Part shown: positions 32,395 to 43,531 of the stretch, piece after piece
Layout: every line of letters starts with the position of its first letter
Numbering within the stretch: the first letter of the stretch is position 1
Notes under the pieces: generated by a model
Database searches by the model: none
The model's input: the letters and a program-made list of their open reading frames with translations, nothing else
Told to the model about the DNA's origin: nothing
Assembly: GCA_013339765.2 (NCBI GenBank)
Contig: CM023453.1
Location: 91,047,767-91,111,766, forward strand
Direction: 5' to 3'
Source of the DNA: Haemaphysalis longicornis
Taxonomy: Eukaryota > Arthropoda > Arachnida > Ixodida > Ixodidae
DNA length: 64,000 nt
Position numbers and translations under genes: made by a program

Positions 32395-32841
32395 TCATCG
32401 GTAAAACCGTGACTCTTCAGTGAAAGTTCGCCCACTACATCTGTGTCCGAACGTAACGTCTAGAAAGTCTCGCTTAAACCGCGCGTCGGCACCTTGGGGC
32501 TGAGCTCGCCTGATGCGTTTTGCAGACGCCTCACGAGCTCTCACTGCATCGGGGTCTGCCTGCCGATACGCGCGCTTTCTCGCCGCTTCCCGTTCTCTGA
32601 CGTTTTGGAGATCCTCTTCGCGCCGCAGCCGTGCCGCTTCGCGTACGGCAGGGTCCTCGCGCCGTTGCCGTGACGCTTGGGACTCTCGTTCTCGAACGCT
32701 GGGATCTTGGCGGCGTCGTCGCGCAGCCAGACGACACGCTTCGGCCTCCCGCTCTCGTACGGCAGGATCTTGGCGGCGGCGTCGCGCAGCTTCACGGAGC
32801 GCTTCTGCCTCGCGGGCTCGCACATCTGCAGCCTTATCCAT
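32395..32841 (-). CDS. small arginine-rich repeat protein, STPR-like
   Basis: The first true ATG of this frame is at 32841 (MDKAADVRAREAEALREA); the stop is at 32395, giving 148 residues. The middle is an array of about 23-residue units, each like REREAEACRLAARRRRQDP, four to five copies, then a shorter C-terminal unit (DPDAVRAREASAKRIRR) and a Cys-containing end (GHRCSGRTF). Known: the STPR domain (score-and-three peptide repeat) of the silkworm factor FMBP-1 is built of 23-residue basic helical repeats that bind DNA. The resemblance in length, charge and heptad-like Ala/Arg pattern is what I see; homology is inference. The alternative is a spurious ORF through a coding-like minisatellite. 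It lies inside a repeat element and may be expressed only from other copies. Confidence 0.5.
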   Translation of the reverse strand: MDKAADVRAREAEALREAARRRRQDPAVREREAEACRLAARRRRQDPSVRERESQASRQRREDPAVREAARLRREEDLQNVREREAARKRAYRQADPDAVRAREASAKRIRRAQPQGADARFKRDFLDVTFGHRCSGRTFTEESRFYR

Positions 32842-32895
32842 CGGGCGACTCCGAGCGCGCGCCAACAGCGAACGGATTTTATTACAACGCTCCCC

Positions 32896-33073
32896 GCCAT
32901 CTAGTAAACAATCCAAGAACTAAACTAGAGGTAGCCACGCCATCTAGTAAACAATCCAAGCGCATCTTTTCATCATATACAAGTACCGCCATCTAGTAAA
33001 CAATCCAAGAACTAAACTAGAGGTAGCCACGCCATCTAGTAAACAATCCAAGAACTAAACTAGAGGTGGCTAC
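32896..33073. repeat. 43-bp minisatellite, four units
   Basis: Units 32896-32938, 32939-32987, 32988-33030 and 33031-33073 share GCCATCTAGTAAACAATCCA then AGAACTAAACTAGAGGTAGC. The second unit has a different 3' half (49 bp). Confidence 0.95.
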
Positions 33074-33349
33074 ATACATACGTCGAGGATGGACAGACCC
33101 ACGCCCTAAGGAGCTTCGCCCCTAAAAGGAAACAGCAAGTTCTTGTGTCAGCTGAGGAATACTGTTTTTTTTAAATACCACAAAGAAGCTTTTCACTTTA
33201 CTGCGACCATGAGATAATACACAGCTTTGTTTAATCGAAAGGTTCAGGAGTCCACATCTTTCTGCAGTTTTGATCGATTGGAATTTGCAATCTTCACAAA
33301 AAAGGAATTGCTTCATGGAATGGATTTCAAATGATCCGCGTGCTGCACC

Positions 33350-34550
33350 TTAAAGGGGCACTGACACAAAATTTTGAAGGCGAGATAACTTCGGAGATAG
33401 ATTGGTGGGAACACATATACATCATCTGCAAAATATCAGCGGCGAATACAGCCTAGAGCATATTTAAAATCAATATTAAAGTGTGCGAAACGCAACCGAG
33501 CAGACAGCAGAGGACCACGCACAATCGACATCCCGAGGATATTGTGTAAATAAACAACATCCAAACACGTCACGAGTTTGTGTTTGCCGCTTCCGCACTG
33601 CCGGCGTATTTCGCCGGCTCGCCCGGCTCGCCGCTCCAATTGGAGTGCCGGAGGGCGGAGCTTCTGCTCTCGAGAACGAACGACCCGATCGTTGGCGGCG
33701 GTGGCGGAGGCGCCGTGATTTCGTCAGCTCATCGGGCAGCTGGCCGCGATCAAAGTCCTACAGCGATTCCAGGAACTCTGTTTATATTACTGTTTATTAC
33801 CATTGGATGCGAAAACGCGCCGGAGGCACGAAAAGCCCACTGAGCTAGCCGCACGGTCTCTGTGCAGGCGGCGGCCACGGCCGCGAAGTGGCCCAGGCCG
33901 GCGCAGGTAGCTCGAGTGATAGCTTGTTACCGCTGCACGAAATTGTCCCCAAGTCCCAACCATCGTGGCTTACATGAGAAAGGAGTTAATGATATGATGG
34001 CGGGTTGCATTAAAAATTGTCACCTGCACCGCTTACGAGAGCGGCACTCGAATATCCGCCGCAGTGCTAAGCCGAACACATCTGTAGGCGGACCTGTAGG
34101 TAGACCGGCCGGCTGCTCGGCCACCCGGCCACCCACCGCCTCGAGCGTCGCACGTCGTTCTTTAGCCGCTGTAGCATTTGCACTCGCAGCGCCTGCGTCA
34201 CATCCACGGTCACTTTTTAATTAAGCGCCTCACGAGATCAGTACGTGGGGGTATTCGCAGAAACTGCCGTCGATGCGGATTCGACAGTGCTACGGCGGCT
34301 CTGCTCTGTGATATCCCTCCGACGGTCACGTGGTCAGCTTTGTTCACACAAAATACACAAAATCCATCGTTTCGCGGCACTCGCTGAAACCGAAACTGCG
34401 ACTGGCCGCATTGAAAATGCCTCTAATTAAACAACCATCGCACGCTGAAGCAAATGAGGTTTCTACAGGTTATAAGTAGGTCACTAGCTACTTGTCGCAA
34501 CAAAAAAAAAAAAAACAAGATGGAAAATGTTTGTGTCGGTGCCCCTTTAC
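33350..34550. mobile_element. non-autonomous TIR element with TTAA-type ends
   Basis: The left end TTAAAGGGGCACTGACACAA (33350) and right end TTTGTGTCGGTGCCCCTTTA (34530-34549) are inverted with one mismatch. The left border is TTAA; the right border is TTAC. Known: piggyBac-type elements duplicate TTAA. The GC-rich interior has no transposase. Related interior sequence occurs at 10.0-10.36 kb and 57.84-58.2 kb. Confidence 0.75.
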
Positions 34551-37190
34551 TATGATGTGGCAAGGGCTCTGTGACATAGTTGAGGGAGCAACTAAACATT
34601 AGCGTTCACAACAGTGAGTTGACGTACCGTAATGAGAAAACCGTAAGATTGGAAGCACTGATCAGGCTTAAAAAACTCTGCAAGACTCTTTATGCGTTAG
34701 TGCGCAATGTTGTAGCAATGAGCTTAGTAGGATAGATGAGTAGTTCTGGATTATTTGAGCTTGTCTGAACCCTATGTACGCATTTCAGCAAACAGCAGGT
34801 GCAATTCGCTCATTTTGTCATTTCAAAAGTTTTTTCGGTGCAACGGAATAAACATTAGCGTCGTAACGGGAGGAATCCACGTTCGATCTCGACCAGGGAA
34901 AGCGGTTTTCTTTTCGGAGCCTCTGTTTAGATGCGTGACGCCGCGACCCCATACGAGCGACGAAGACAAGCCGGGCCCCTAAAGTGCTCCACACTTAAAA
35001 CGCAGGAAAGAAGCACACTGGCAACCTATTTCACGCAACAAATCATCTTATTATTTATACAAAGCATAATCATGAAATGGCAGTCATAGCCAAACTGTGG
35101 ATAAGTGCATGTCTGCTCATTTTTGTGACAACGGTCGGTAACAGCTTATTATGAGAGGGCCATCTTTTCTCGGCTCGTCTGAGGGTATCACGATATGACT
35201 GTATCTAATATTATATTATGTGTTACACTTGGACGAGCAGATAAAAAGTGTTTTGGCAGCTCGAAAATTCTGGGTTTTAAATTCAGGTTTCCCTGCCTCA
35301 CAGCAGCAAAACTTCGCTGCCCACCCACAACCTTTTGCTGACAACCTGTTATTAAAGCAGCGAATTTTTTGTGTATGTGCGGCCTGTATAGCGCATATGT
35401 GACTGAATAAATATTCCTTGTGTCTGGTATATTTCATCAGAAATGGAAACAGCACTGCAAGAATATATACTGTTGCTACTTCAAACCCATGCTGACACGT
35501 GAGATCAGAGACAACAAAAGGATGGCAATGTCTTACTAGGACGTCTGAATGGTCATGTGCCCCAGAATAATACCCACATGTATCGACGTGGCATATTTCC
35601 GTGACCCGGATTGCTCTACTCATTCTAAAGCGTCAAGTTCAGGGTGTGCTGAACAAGATTTTGCCCCAAGATAAACAACATGATCCCACAGAAGTATGTC
35701 AACAGATGTTACTGTTGGTCATATCACCATGGTGTAATTGCCTACATTGTGGCACTAGCTGGGAAGAAATTGGTGTTCCAACCGTCCTTCCTCCTGGCGA
35801 ATGGTAATATCCCTCATTCGCTCGAATAATGATGGTTAAAATGGCATACAAAATGAGCACTGTTCTGTCACATGAACAGCACAAGTGCCAGCAGTGGTGA
35901 TCAGCAGCGTGTCAAGAATTCCTGAGCTGCATGCTACGGCTGTTGACGTCTACCTGCCGTGATTTATAGAAAGGTAGTATAAAATGGGTACTGTGTACGT
36001 TTTTCGAGGAGGGTTTTCAGCTTATGCTTACAATGGTGGATGGTGGACCGCTGCATCCTCAGCTGCCTTTCTGCGCTGAGCTGTTCATGTCGGGGAGCTT
36101 TCACTGCATCATCGGTTGACGATTTTGGCAGGTCCTGACTTGGAAATGCTGTTTTTTAAGTGCAGAGCACTTTAGGCGCTCGCCTTGCCGGCCTAGCTCA
36201 CTAGCTCTACCCAACTATATAGAGCACCAACGCCGCGTCCTGGGGTAACGCTGTTCGCGGCGTACCCCACAGGCTTCGAAAGCCAAGCGGTTTTATATAT
36301 TCATAAGCGTTCGAAACTCGTGAAACGCTGGTGCTTGTCATACAGCTTCCCGTTGTTTATCGCAATGAAACCTACAGGTACATTTGAAGAAAAATATACG
36401 CAATTAACCGGCAGCGTCCGCGTTCCTTTAGTTAAGGACGCCCGTTGGGTTGGTTTTTTATACGCAAAATGTGGCAGTGCAACGCCGGCACCTCCGGGGA
36501 GAAAACCACAAAGAGAACAGAACTCTCGCTGGCGCAGTTTGAATTGCATGGGGTGCTAGCAGTGAGCGGATAACGGTGGTACAGCCTATCGTGGCGAATC
36601 ACTGCTTTGCAATTCCGACAGCTGTCACGTTGAGTGGAACGACTTTAAGTTTTTTGCTACGTTCCTTTGATTCGTAGCCTCAAAACCCAGTTCAGAATAT
36701 CGTATCATTCCACAACACGCAAATTTAAATGCGAACCATTGCACATATCAGTACTACTGAAAAAAAAAGTCCGTTTGGAATAACTTGGTTAATATCGAAT
36801 TGCTCTAAACTCTTTGCAGAAAATATTTGGCTTCTCATGACAGCGATGACAGCATGCAACTTGCGGGTGCTGCATAAACTTATAAAGCGAACATCTTATG
36901 TAATGTTTAAGGAATCGGATAACTGCGGGTGAAGTCAGACCGGTACATTTCCTCGCAATGTCGTCATTCTCCGCTTTTAAACACAAGTATGGCAATTTTG
37001 ATTTGCAGCCGCCCGTAACGTTCGCTAATTGATAATAGGTGCAAAGTCGTACTAGTTGGTTAGTAGGCGCGAGGATCCTTGCGTCCGTTTGAAGCATGCA
37101 CAACTTGCTTCCGGGGAAACGACTAAACTAGAATCTCACGTGCCATAAAAGTAAACAAAAAATTAGCCCCATCTTCCCGAAGGGAACGCT
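34551..37190. other. stretch without recognisable genes
   Basis: AT-rich. A 135-codon minus-strand frame at 35216-35623 and a 79-codon plus frame at 36320-36559 have no family I recognise and may be chance. Confidence 0.4.
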
Positions 37191-37690
37191 GAGTAGTGCG
37201 GAGGTGCTGACGCTTGCTTGTGCCAACCCACTAACTGTCGGGACTGTTACTTCCATCACACTTCATCGGAAGAACGGAGTGAAGTGGAGTCAACCGCAGC
37301 AAGCGCTGAACTGAACGCGCGCAGCGCGCTACCCGATTTACATTCAAGGTTGAAGGAGAGGAGACGAGAGGAGGAGAGATGCGCAAGCGCCGAGCATGCG
37401 CCGCGAAAGCAGAAGCGAGAACGCGGGAGAAGCGAAAGCGAAGTTCACGCAGCTGGTACGAGAGAAGTGGCGGGAGTATCGCGCAGCTGTGGGAGAGAGG
37501 GAAAGAGGAGAGTTGCGCATGCGCAGTGTGAATGCGTACGCCGACGCGTTACATGCCGAGACTATAAGATGCTCCCCATCTAAAAAAGGCCACACCGCGT
37601 GCGCCGATAAGATAACGTCGCGCGCTCGCTGCTTGGTGCTGTGGAAGCGGCGGGAGTTCTGCCATTCACCGACTTGAGCATCAAGTACGT
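37191..37690. promoter_or_regulatory. GC/purine-rich promoter-like block with palindromic NRF-1-type site
   Basis: TGCGCATGCGCA at 37514-37525 matches the NRF-1 consensus exactly and is self-complementary. It lies in GAGA-rich, CpG-rich sequence. No gene start is recognised on either side. Confidence 0.4.
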
Positions 37691-38038
37691 CGAGCTCAGC
37701 GCGGGGCGTCCGCGCAGATGCGCATTTCAGGCATTGCTTTAAGCGCGAAGAAAAAAAACGTTGTTTCAAGCTGATTGAAATGAAGGCTTCATTTCAAAAA
37801 TGTATCTTGACAATATCAGCGCCTAACAGACGTCTTTAGTACATTAAAGATATATGAAAAGGGAAGCACATGTTCGAGCAGAGCACACGGAGGAAGCGCG
37901 CCGACAGAAGAAAGTACGCTACGCTCATACAATGCGACTTCATCACAATGAAAAAGCAAGTAGCTGCTGACCTGGAAGGTAGTTGTCTTTTTGAGCGAAG
38001 TGCTTCGGACAAACTCGGATGTGGCTAAAGAAGAAACA

Positions 38039-38113
38039 GCGTCCGGCGCCAGGTTTCGATCCGAGGACTTTGCGGGCCGCAGCCCGACGCTCTACCGAAT
38101 AAGCTACGGACGC
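38039..38113 (-). tRNA. tRNA-like sequence (pseudogene or SINE head)
   Basis: 75 nt. The ends GCGTCCG and CGGACGC pair over all seven acceptor positions. TAGCTTATTCGGTAGAGCG forms a D arm (GCTT/GAGC) and A box; GGATCGAAACC sits at the T loop/B box. The anticodon arm does not fold with a 7-base loop, so it is not a normal functional tRNA. Confidence 0.5.
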
Positions 38114-38649
38114 GACGCTGATATTGTCAGTAACGCGCCTTATATCTTTAACGCATTCAAACTACGTCGTCAGCGGCGTGCGTTGGCGACTCAGCGGCGT
38201 TATAGCGGCTTGAAAACCCATGGTGTACACGTGATACTACAAACCCGATGGAAGAGATGGAAGAGAAGGCGGCGAGGCGGTGGGCTGCGGGGCCGAGCGC
38301 AAGCGCCGCAAGCGGGCCGACAACCGTGCATTCGCACTTTCACATTCTCCCCCTCGGGGAATGCGGGGGAATTTTTTTTTCCAATCCGTAGGTTTCGTGC
38401 CCACGGCGTCTTGCGAGGTGCGTATTCTGCTTCCCGCGGGAAGCGGTAAAAGTATGCACTGCTGTACTTCAATCGTACCGTCACACCGAAGGGGACTCAG
38501 TGAAGCTCCTTACATGTCCGCTTTATCGTCATTGGGTGTTCTTTCCGCGGTATCACGACAACAACGCCGTTATGACACTAAACAACCGTGCTGCGCCATG
38601 GGGAAGTCGGCAACCGGACCTGATTAGGACGATTCTCGCGACGGCCGCT

Positions 38650-39540
38650 AGGTGGCGAGCACAAACACAAGGGTAAGGGAAAGCGAAACGCCAGCTATAA
38701 TGAAGCATATAGCTCTGTGGTGGTATGACAAATATGAAGTAGTGAGAGGAATCGGGAAAGGAGTAATGGTTCCGGGACTCACATTTGCGAATGCTGTACT
38801 CTGCCTAAAACCAGATGTTCTATTAGGCCTTGAACTGAACCAGAGAACGGCCGTGTGGCCTTAGGCGCGCATGGAAAAACAACTAACGAAACAGTAGAGG
38901 GAGATATGGGCCACGCGTCGTTTGAAGTTCGAGAAGCACATAGTAAAATATGTTTTGGGATGAGGTTGAGAGCAATGGATCAACGAAAGTGGGCAGCTAA
39001 GGTTTTTAGGTATCTATACTTGAAAAGCGTGGACACGCAGTGGTTAAGGAAGACTAGAAGGCTAACGATGAAATACGGAAAGAACAGTGGAGAACCCAAA
39101 ACAGCCAAGGTAACCAGAAAAGAGGGAAGGCAGATGGAAACGAATAAATGGAGAGAAAAAAATGGAAGCTAAAACGTCGTTAGAGATGTACAGGGCCGAG
39201 AAATTGAACATCAGAAAGGAAAATTTCTCCGATAATTCCCAGGGCAGTGCTTTGCTTTTTGAGGCTAGAGCAGGTTGCCTGCGAACTAAGAACTTTGTGG
39301 GGAAGTATTCACAAAATGATGAGGTATGCGTGGTCTGCGGAAAAGAAACAGAAACTATGCGGCACATAGTGTTAGAATGCGAGGGTATCCATCCAAATCT
39401 ACATGAGAGAAATATTCGGCTTCCAGAAGCCTTAGGATTTAAGGGCAGCACATAGGAAGTTAACTTCAAGGCTGTCAAGGCGACGAAAAGATTAGCATGC
39501 TGGTTGACGAAAAGCAGAGGGGAATATTGCCTAGTACAGT
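38650..39540 (+). pseudogene. decayed LINE 3' region with zinc knuckle
   Basis: Fragments in successive frames: GVMVPGLTFANAVLCLKPDV, LGAHGKTTNETVEGDMG, WAAKVFRYLYLKSVDTQW, then GSALLFEARAGCLRTKNF and a knuckle VCVVCGKETETMRHIVLEC. This matches the C-terminal half of a tick LINE open reading frame. At least three frame changes break it, so it is inactive. No upstream RT catalytic core remains. Confidence 0.82.
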
Positions 39541-39699
39541 TACCACCTGTAACAGAAAAAAAAAGTATTTTGCGCCTAATAAGCTTTTTTTTTGCCTGAA
39601 CTGAGCAGCGCTAGTATTAAAAGAAGAGCATAAAAAATAGGTATATTAGAATTTTTGGTGAGATGACATGCCATCACGCCGCTACAAGGGGAAAGGAAT

Positions 39700-39722
39700 A
39701 GCAATCATCATCATCATCATCG
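39700..39722 (+). repeat. (ATC)n microsatellite
   Basis: Seven ATC/CAT triplets; possibly a LINE tail. Confidence 0.8.
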
Positions 39723-39725
39723 CCA

Positions 39726-39800
39726 ACAGTGTGGCCCTGTGGTTAGGTTGTTGGTTTCACGGTGTGAACGGTTCCGGGTTCCATTTCCGGGGCCTCCCGA
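39726..39800 (+). repeat. tRNA-like SINE head, second type
   Basis: TGGCCCTGTGGTTAGGT resembles an A box and GGGTTCCATTTCCGG a B box, followed by GGCCTCCCGAACTACATTTT. Confidence 0.45.
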
Positions 39801-39864
39801 ACTACATTTTGTTTCTCCAAGGTTAGGGGTTTTTGGGTACGACGTCAGATTTCTGTCGGCCTAA

Positions 39865-40040
39865 CCATTCGATTTATTGTGGGGTATAACCCGCCGACGC
39901 AACACAGGCAGTACGGCGCGCAAATTGGAGGGCTCCGGATTAATTTTGACCAGCCGGAGATCTTTAAAGTGCGCTGAAATCTCGAACACACGGGCTTTTT
40001 CGCTTTCATCAGTCAGGCTAAGCAGCTCTACCGGTTAAAG
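39865..40040 (-). mobile_element. degenerate tRNA-derived SINE (Ruka-type)
   Basis: CCCGCCGACGCAACACAGGC, GGAGGGCTCCGGATTAATTT and GAAATCTCGAACACACGGGC match the family. The head is truncated. Confidence 0.85.
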
Positions 40041-40892
40041 GAACGGCGCTGGTATTAAAAGCAATAAAGTAGATGACAGTACTTGGTTTCAGTTCTGTAT
40101 CGTATGCAAAGCGGAATGACGCGTCTGGGTGACACTTTCAGAAGTAACAGGGAGCATTGCGTGCTTTTGGAGTCTTGCTCGCGTCACCACTTTCCAATTT
40201 TACTTTTGAAACGCACACACTGCGAACTTTTCGGTCGTTGTACGCTCTACCTTCAATGCTTTTCTGGTCACGAAACCCCGCCCGAAGGTTGATATAGGGA
40301 CAAAATCTCTCGCTAGCGGGCGCCACCCGTCGTAGGGGGGCCACAAGCCGCCGCCAGTGCTGGGCTTGTATGCGCACTGCTGCCGACGTTTCGACGCGAT
40401 TATGTGCGCGGCTGTTCTTCCTGTTACCTTTTCTTAAACGTCTCTGAACGCATCAATGCCACCAGGTAAAAAAGTCGAAACGGGATCCAGTGTCGACGAC
40501 GAATGAGAGCTGTTTACTTTGGAACGCACGCGTAGTTTACTTGGGAGGGCGGGCCCACCTTATAAACAGCAGCGCATTTAAAGTGTTCTCACACCGCGCG
40601 ATAACGCATTGTGTTAATAATTGTCTAATAGCCCAATTACATGCATACTTACGATGCCTCGAAGCGGTACTTGCGAGCTATAGCTCGCAAGCGTTTAAAG
40701 ACGATGCTCATGCTCCCGATGCGAGCAGCTACTGCTAGATCTGCTCGACAACGTGTTTATATTTGCGCCTGGCCAAAGGGCGATTATGTTTATGCGGTAG
40801 GTGAGCTTTCTATTCTGGTAGTGCCGCAAATAGGGGGAGGAAGGTGAACGGAATGAAACACGACTGGGTAGTACAGGAGCAATCACATTGGT

Positions 40893-41271
40893 TTATATCC
40901 GGCTCGCCTCTCGCGCGCTGCTGCCCAAGTATTCAAATGAAGTGAATGGTCGAGCCAGGTAGGCCGGGAGCCCGTCAAAAATCCTTGGAACGGCATCCGT
41001 CCGAAGCCTCGGTCTCTCTCGCTGAAGCGACACGACCACCCCGTTCACGATGTGCTCGTCGGTTCTTGCAACGTCGCTAGCATCAAAATGCTTTTCGCAA
41101 ACCCGAACGTTCTTACTTTCGAAGTTGAAACCGCCAGTTTCCAACCGCGGTATAGCCCTCTTCCATTTCTCTCGAAGTTCGGCGCTACTTGGGAAACAGA
41201 AGAGTGGACGCCTTTTCCTTGTTGCTTCGGTATCCGGAGCTGCAGCCCGTCACACAGCACGTCTTAGGCAT
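40893..41271 (-). pseudogene. THAP-domain protein, frameshifted
   Basis: An ATG at 41271 opens MPKTCCVTGCSSGYRSNKEK, the classic start of a C2CH THAP domain (C-x2-4-C). Near 41190 the frame meets a stop; one base over it continues as SSAELREKWKRAIP, then VRVCEKHFDASDV (the C-x2-H half), then LRTDAVPRIFDGLP, which fits the AVPTIF box that ends the domain. The frame stops at 40893. All elements of one THAP domain are therefore present, but in two frames. Known: THAP domains are zinc-dependent DNA binders found in host regulators and P-element transposases. No transposase part follows. It lies in the 1.27 kb unique to duplication copy 1. Confidence 0.83.
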
Positions 41272-41933
41272 TGTTCATTCGAATTTTCATGCCGTCCACC
41301 TTGAAAGCGGTGCACTTGCACTTGAAGTTCGCGTGACGCTGATGCAGAAACTTTGGTGGAAGGAATACCGCGAGCTGTCACCACACAACGCCTTCGGGCT
41401 GCCGCCGCTGCCAGTGCGTTCCGCCGGGCGCAGCGGGGCGATGGCCCCCCTAAGACAGCTTGCGCCGCGCAGCGGCCGTTCTTGGCACCATATCAAGCTC
41501 TCCCATAGAGTGACGGAGAAAGCGTCTCCCCCAGCAATGCTTCCAGGATTCGTGCAATCACGTCTTTCACAGTTGGCGCATGCGCGAGTCCGAGGGACCT
41601 GCCAGCAGATAAAAGGAGTGTTCAACCGCGCCCCGAAATAACAAGACTTGAAATTCAGAACGACGTGTCTTTATTAGACGAACACGTAGCTTAGCCGACA
41701 TAAAAAAAGGCACACATCTCGAGTGAATGCACAAATATTCATGCGAAAGAAGATGTTGAAATTAGTAAGGAAGTGATCGGGGACAACAAGCCAAGAAGCA
41801 GGAGGATGCGTCTTTTTAGCATCACAGAACTAAAATGCGCGTATACAAAGCTTTCAAGGAGCACAAGGAACGCCTGATTCAATTAGCGCACCAACTGGCT
41901 GTAGGGATAACCATGTGACAAGCAAATATCTGC

Positions 41934-43315
41934 TCAGTCCTGAGTCTCTCCATATTCGTTCTCTATCTCCTCAAACGAGCCGTCGACCCCGTACAGTGGC
42001 TTATCCGCGGGGCTCGAGGCACGACGCATATGCCACTCCTTCAGGTCCAGGCGATCTCCCGGGCGCATAGGTTGTTCCAGGAGCGCGACACAAAGCGGGC
42101 ACATGAGTTCTTCGAGGTTTGCTACGTGGTACGTGCGCTTCCAGGCGAAGAACGACTCGTACTTGCTTGCGTCAGCCATCAAGACCCGCAGGAACGCAGC
42201 CAGCTGCCCAGGCTGCTGCAGCTCTGCCGAGTTGACGACCGAGTTTGGAGGAACGTCGAGCGTCACGTCGGGTGGCGCCAGCACGACGGGCACGATGTCG
42301 TGCTTGAAGGCTTCGTAGATCACGTCGTACGCGCTCTCGAAGCAATCGGGCGACAGCTCTACGAGGACGAAGCGATAAGCGTCTGCGACGCGTCGCATGC
42401 AGTCCGCTGAAGACAAGCACTGACCATGCCCGCAACGGGTCAGAATGTGCAGCTTGACTCGATTTCGAGGCGCCGGATGAGGCGTTCACACTCAGCATCT
42501 GCAGCGCCGCACGGTTGCGCGACTGCTCGCGCTCGCTGGCAATCCAGGCTACCGCTTTTCGCTCCTTCTTCGGTCCGCCGCCTTTCTTCTCCACCGTCGC
42601 GCTTGAGACGCCAAACCTTGGACGGGATACGCACGTCCGAATCTTCTCTACGGCTCATGGTCCAGTTGAAGAGCGTCGGAAAGGCCTCCAGGGTCAGGAA
42701 GCGTGGCAGCTGAGACTCGTTCTTCGGCGGCCAGTTGTGGGCCCAGAAGACCCACATCTGAAGGACCGCTCGAAAGTTGGGGAGGTCGGTAATGGCGAAG
42801 TGGCCCCCGTGGAAAACGACTGCGTCGCTCTCGGAAAGTAAGTCACGCCGAGCAGTAACCAGACAGTGACCGCTGCGGACGCCCGTCAGGGAAGGAGTGG
42901 CGCACGAGGTCACGTTAATGCGCCTCCCGGGTGAAGAGTCTCGATTAGACGGAAATGCTTCAGCCGACCGCCGGCTGACCCGCGCAGGCTCGCCTGCCCA
43001 CTGCAAGATGCGGGGAAGGCGGACGCCGGTGGTGCGGTTTCGCCAAGTAACCCAGGGCGGCGACTGCTGCATGGGCGGAAGCGACTGCGGATTCCAGTTT
43101 TTTATCGCCTCCTCTTCCGTAAGACCCCAACCAAAGACGTGAAAGTAATAGCAAAGGCCCAGTGCAACCATAAACAGCAGTGCAATCGTGACCCCTCCAA
43201 CCAAAATCCCACGTGTGCACATCGGTGTTGTTGACCTTGGCTGGCTTTCGTTGTCATCTTGAACGTCGTCTGCTTGCTGTGGAAGATTTGGCGGACCATC
43301 GCGGACGTCGCCCAT
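41934..43315 (-). pseudogene. alpha-1,3-fucosyltransferase-like (GT10), two frameshifts
   Basis: Paralogue of the intact gene at 54841-56241. The ATG is at 43315 (MGDVRDGPPNLPQQ), with a membrane anchor (ILVGGVTIALLFMVALGL) and a GT10 N-terminal domain through LFNWTMSRREDSDVRIPSK. Near 42600-42606 an extra base (GCGCTTG against GCGTTC) shifts the frame; a second extra T at 42463-42465 (ATTTCG against ATTCG) shifts it again. The rest, from SSADCMRRVADAY to the stop at 41934, is intact in the third frame. Either this copy is dead, or both insertions are assembly errors. A conserved intron (43319-43531) precedes the ATG, and an AATAAA lies at 41670-41675. Confidence 0.88.
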
Positions 43316-43318
43316 TTT

Positions 43319-43531
43319 CTGTCAGCGGAGAGAACACCAGAAACATTAGACAGGGAATTCGCAAATAGACAATGAAATGCGTGCGGTTCTGCGAGTTTAA
43401 GTTGCTTTTAGTCGCTACTCGCACGGTAGTGTCGTTCTCGACAAGCAGACGCGCGCATAATATGGGGGCGTAGACCAAAGCCTGAAGAAATTGTATTCTT
43501 TTAACTACGGAGAAAAAAATAAACCGCTTAC
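43319..43531 (-). other. 5' UTR intron of fucosyltransferase copy 1
   Basis: The acceptor GCTGACAG abuts AAAATG; the donor ATTGC|GTAAGCG is conserved with copy 2. A further donor-like GGAC|GTAAGT is conserved upstream in both copies. Confidence 0.6.

Larger units (their letters stand above)
32371..33123. mobile_element. composite element with GGGCGAAGCTCCT ends
   Basis: The left end GTGGGCGAAGCTCCTGAG (32371-32388) and right end CTAAGGAGCTTCGCCCCT (33106-33123) are inverted, with a matching core GGGCGAAGCTCCT. Between them lie a small arginine-rich ORF and a 43-bp minisatellite. The ends resemble the arms at 4281 and 8345. Confidence 0.65.

Noticed and set aside
32513..32923. Forward 136-codon Ser/Arg-rich ORF
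   Set aside because: Complement of the STPR-like frame; the minus frame shows ordered 23-residue units and a better start.
35216..35623. 135-codon Cys/His-containing minus frame as a zinc-finger gene
   Set aside because: Cys and His spacing fits no finger class I know, and there is no start context or second exon.
37344..37769. 141-codon minus-strand ORF in GC-rich sequence
   Set aside because: Low-complexity composition and an equally open opposite strand; no domain.
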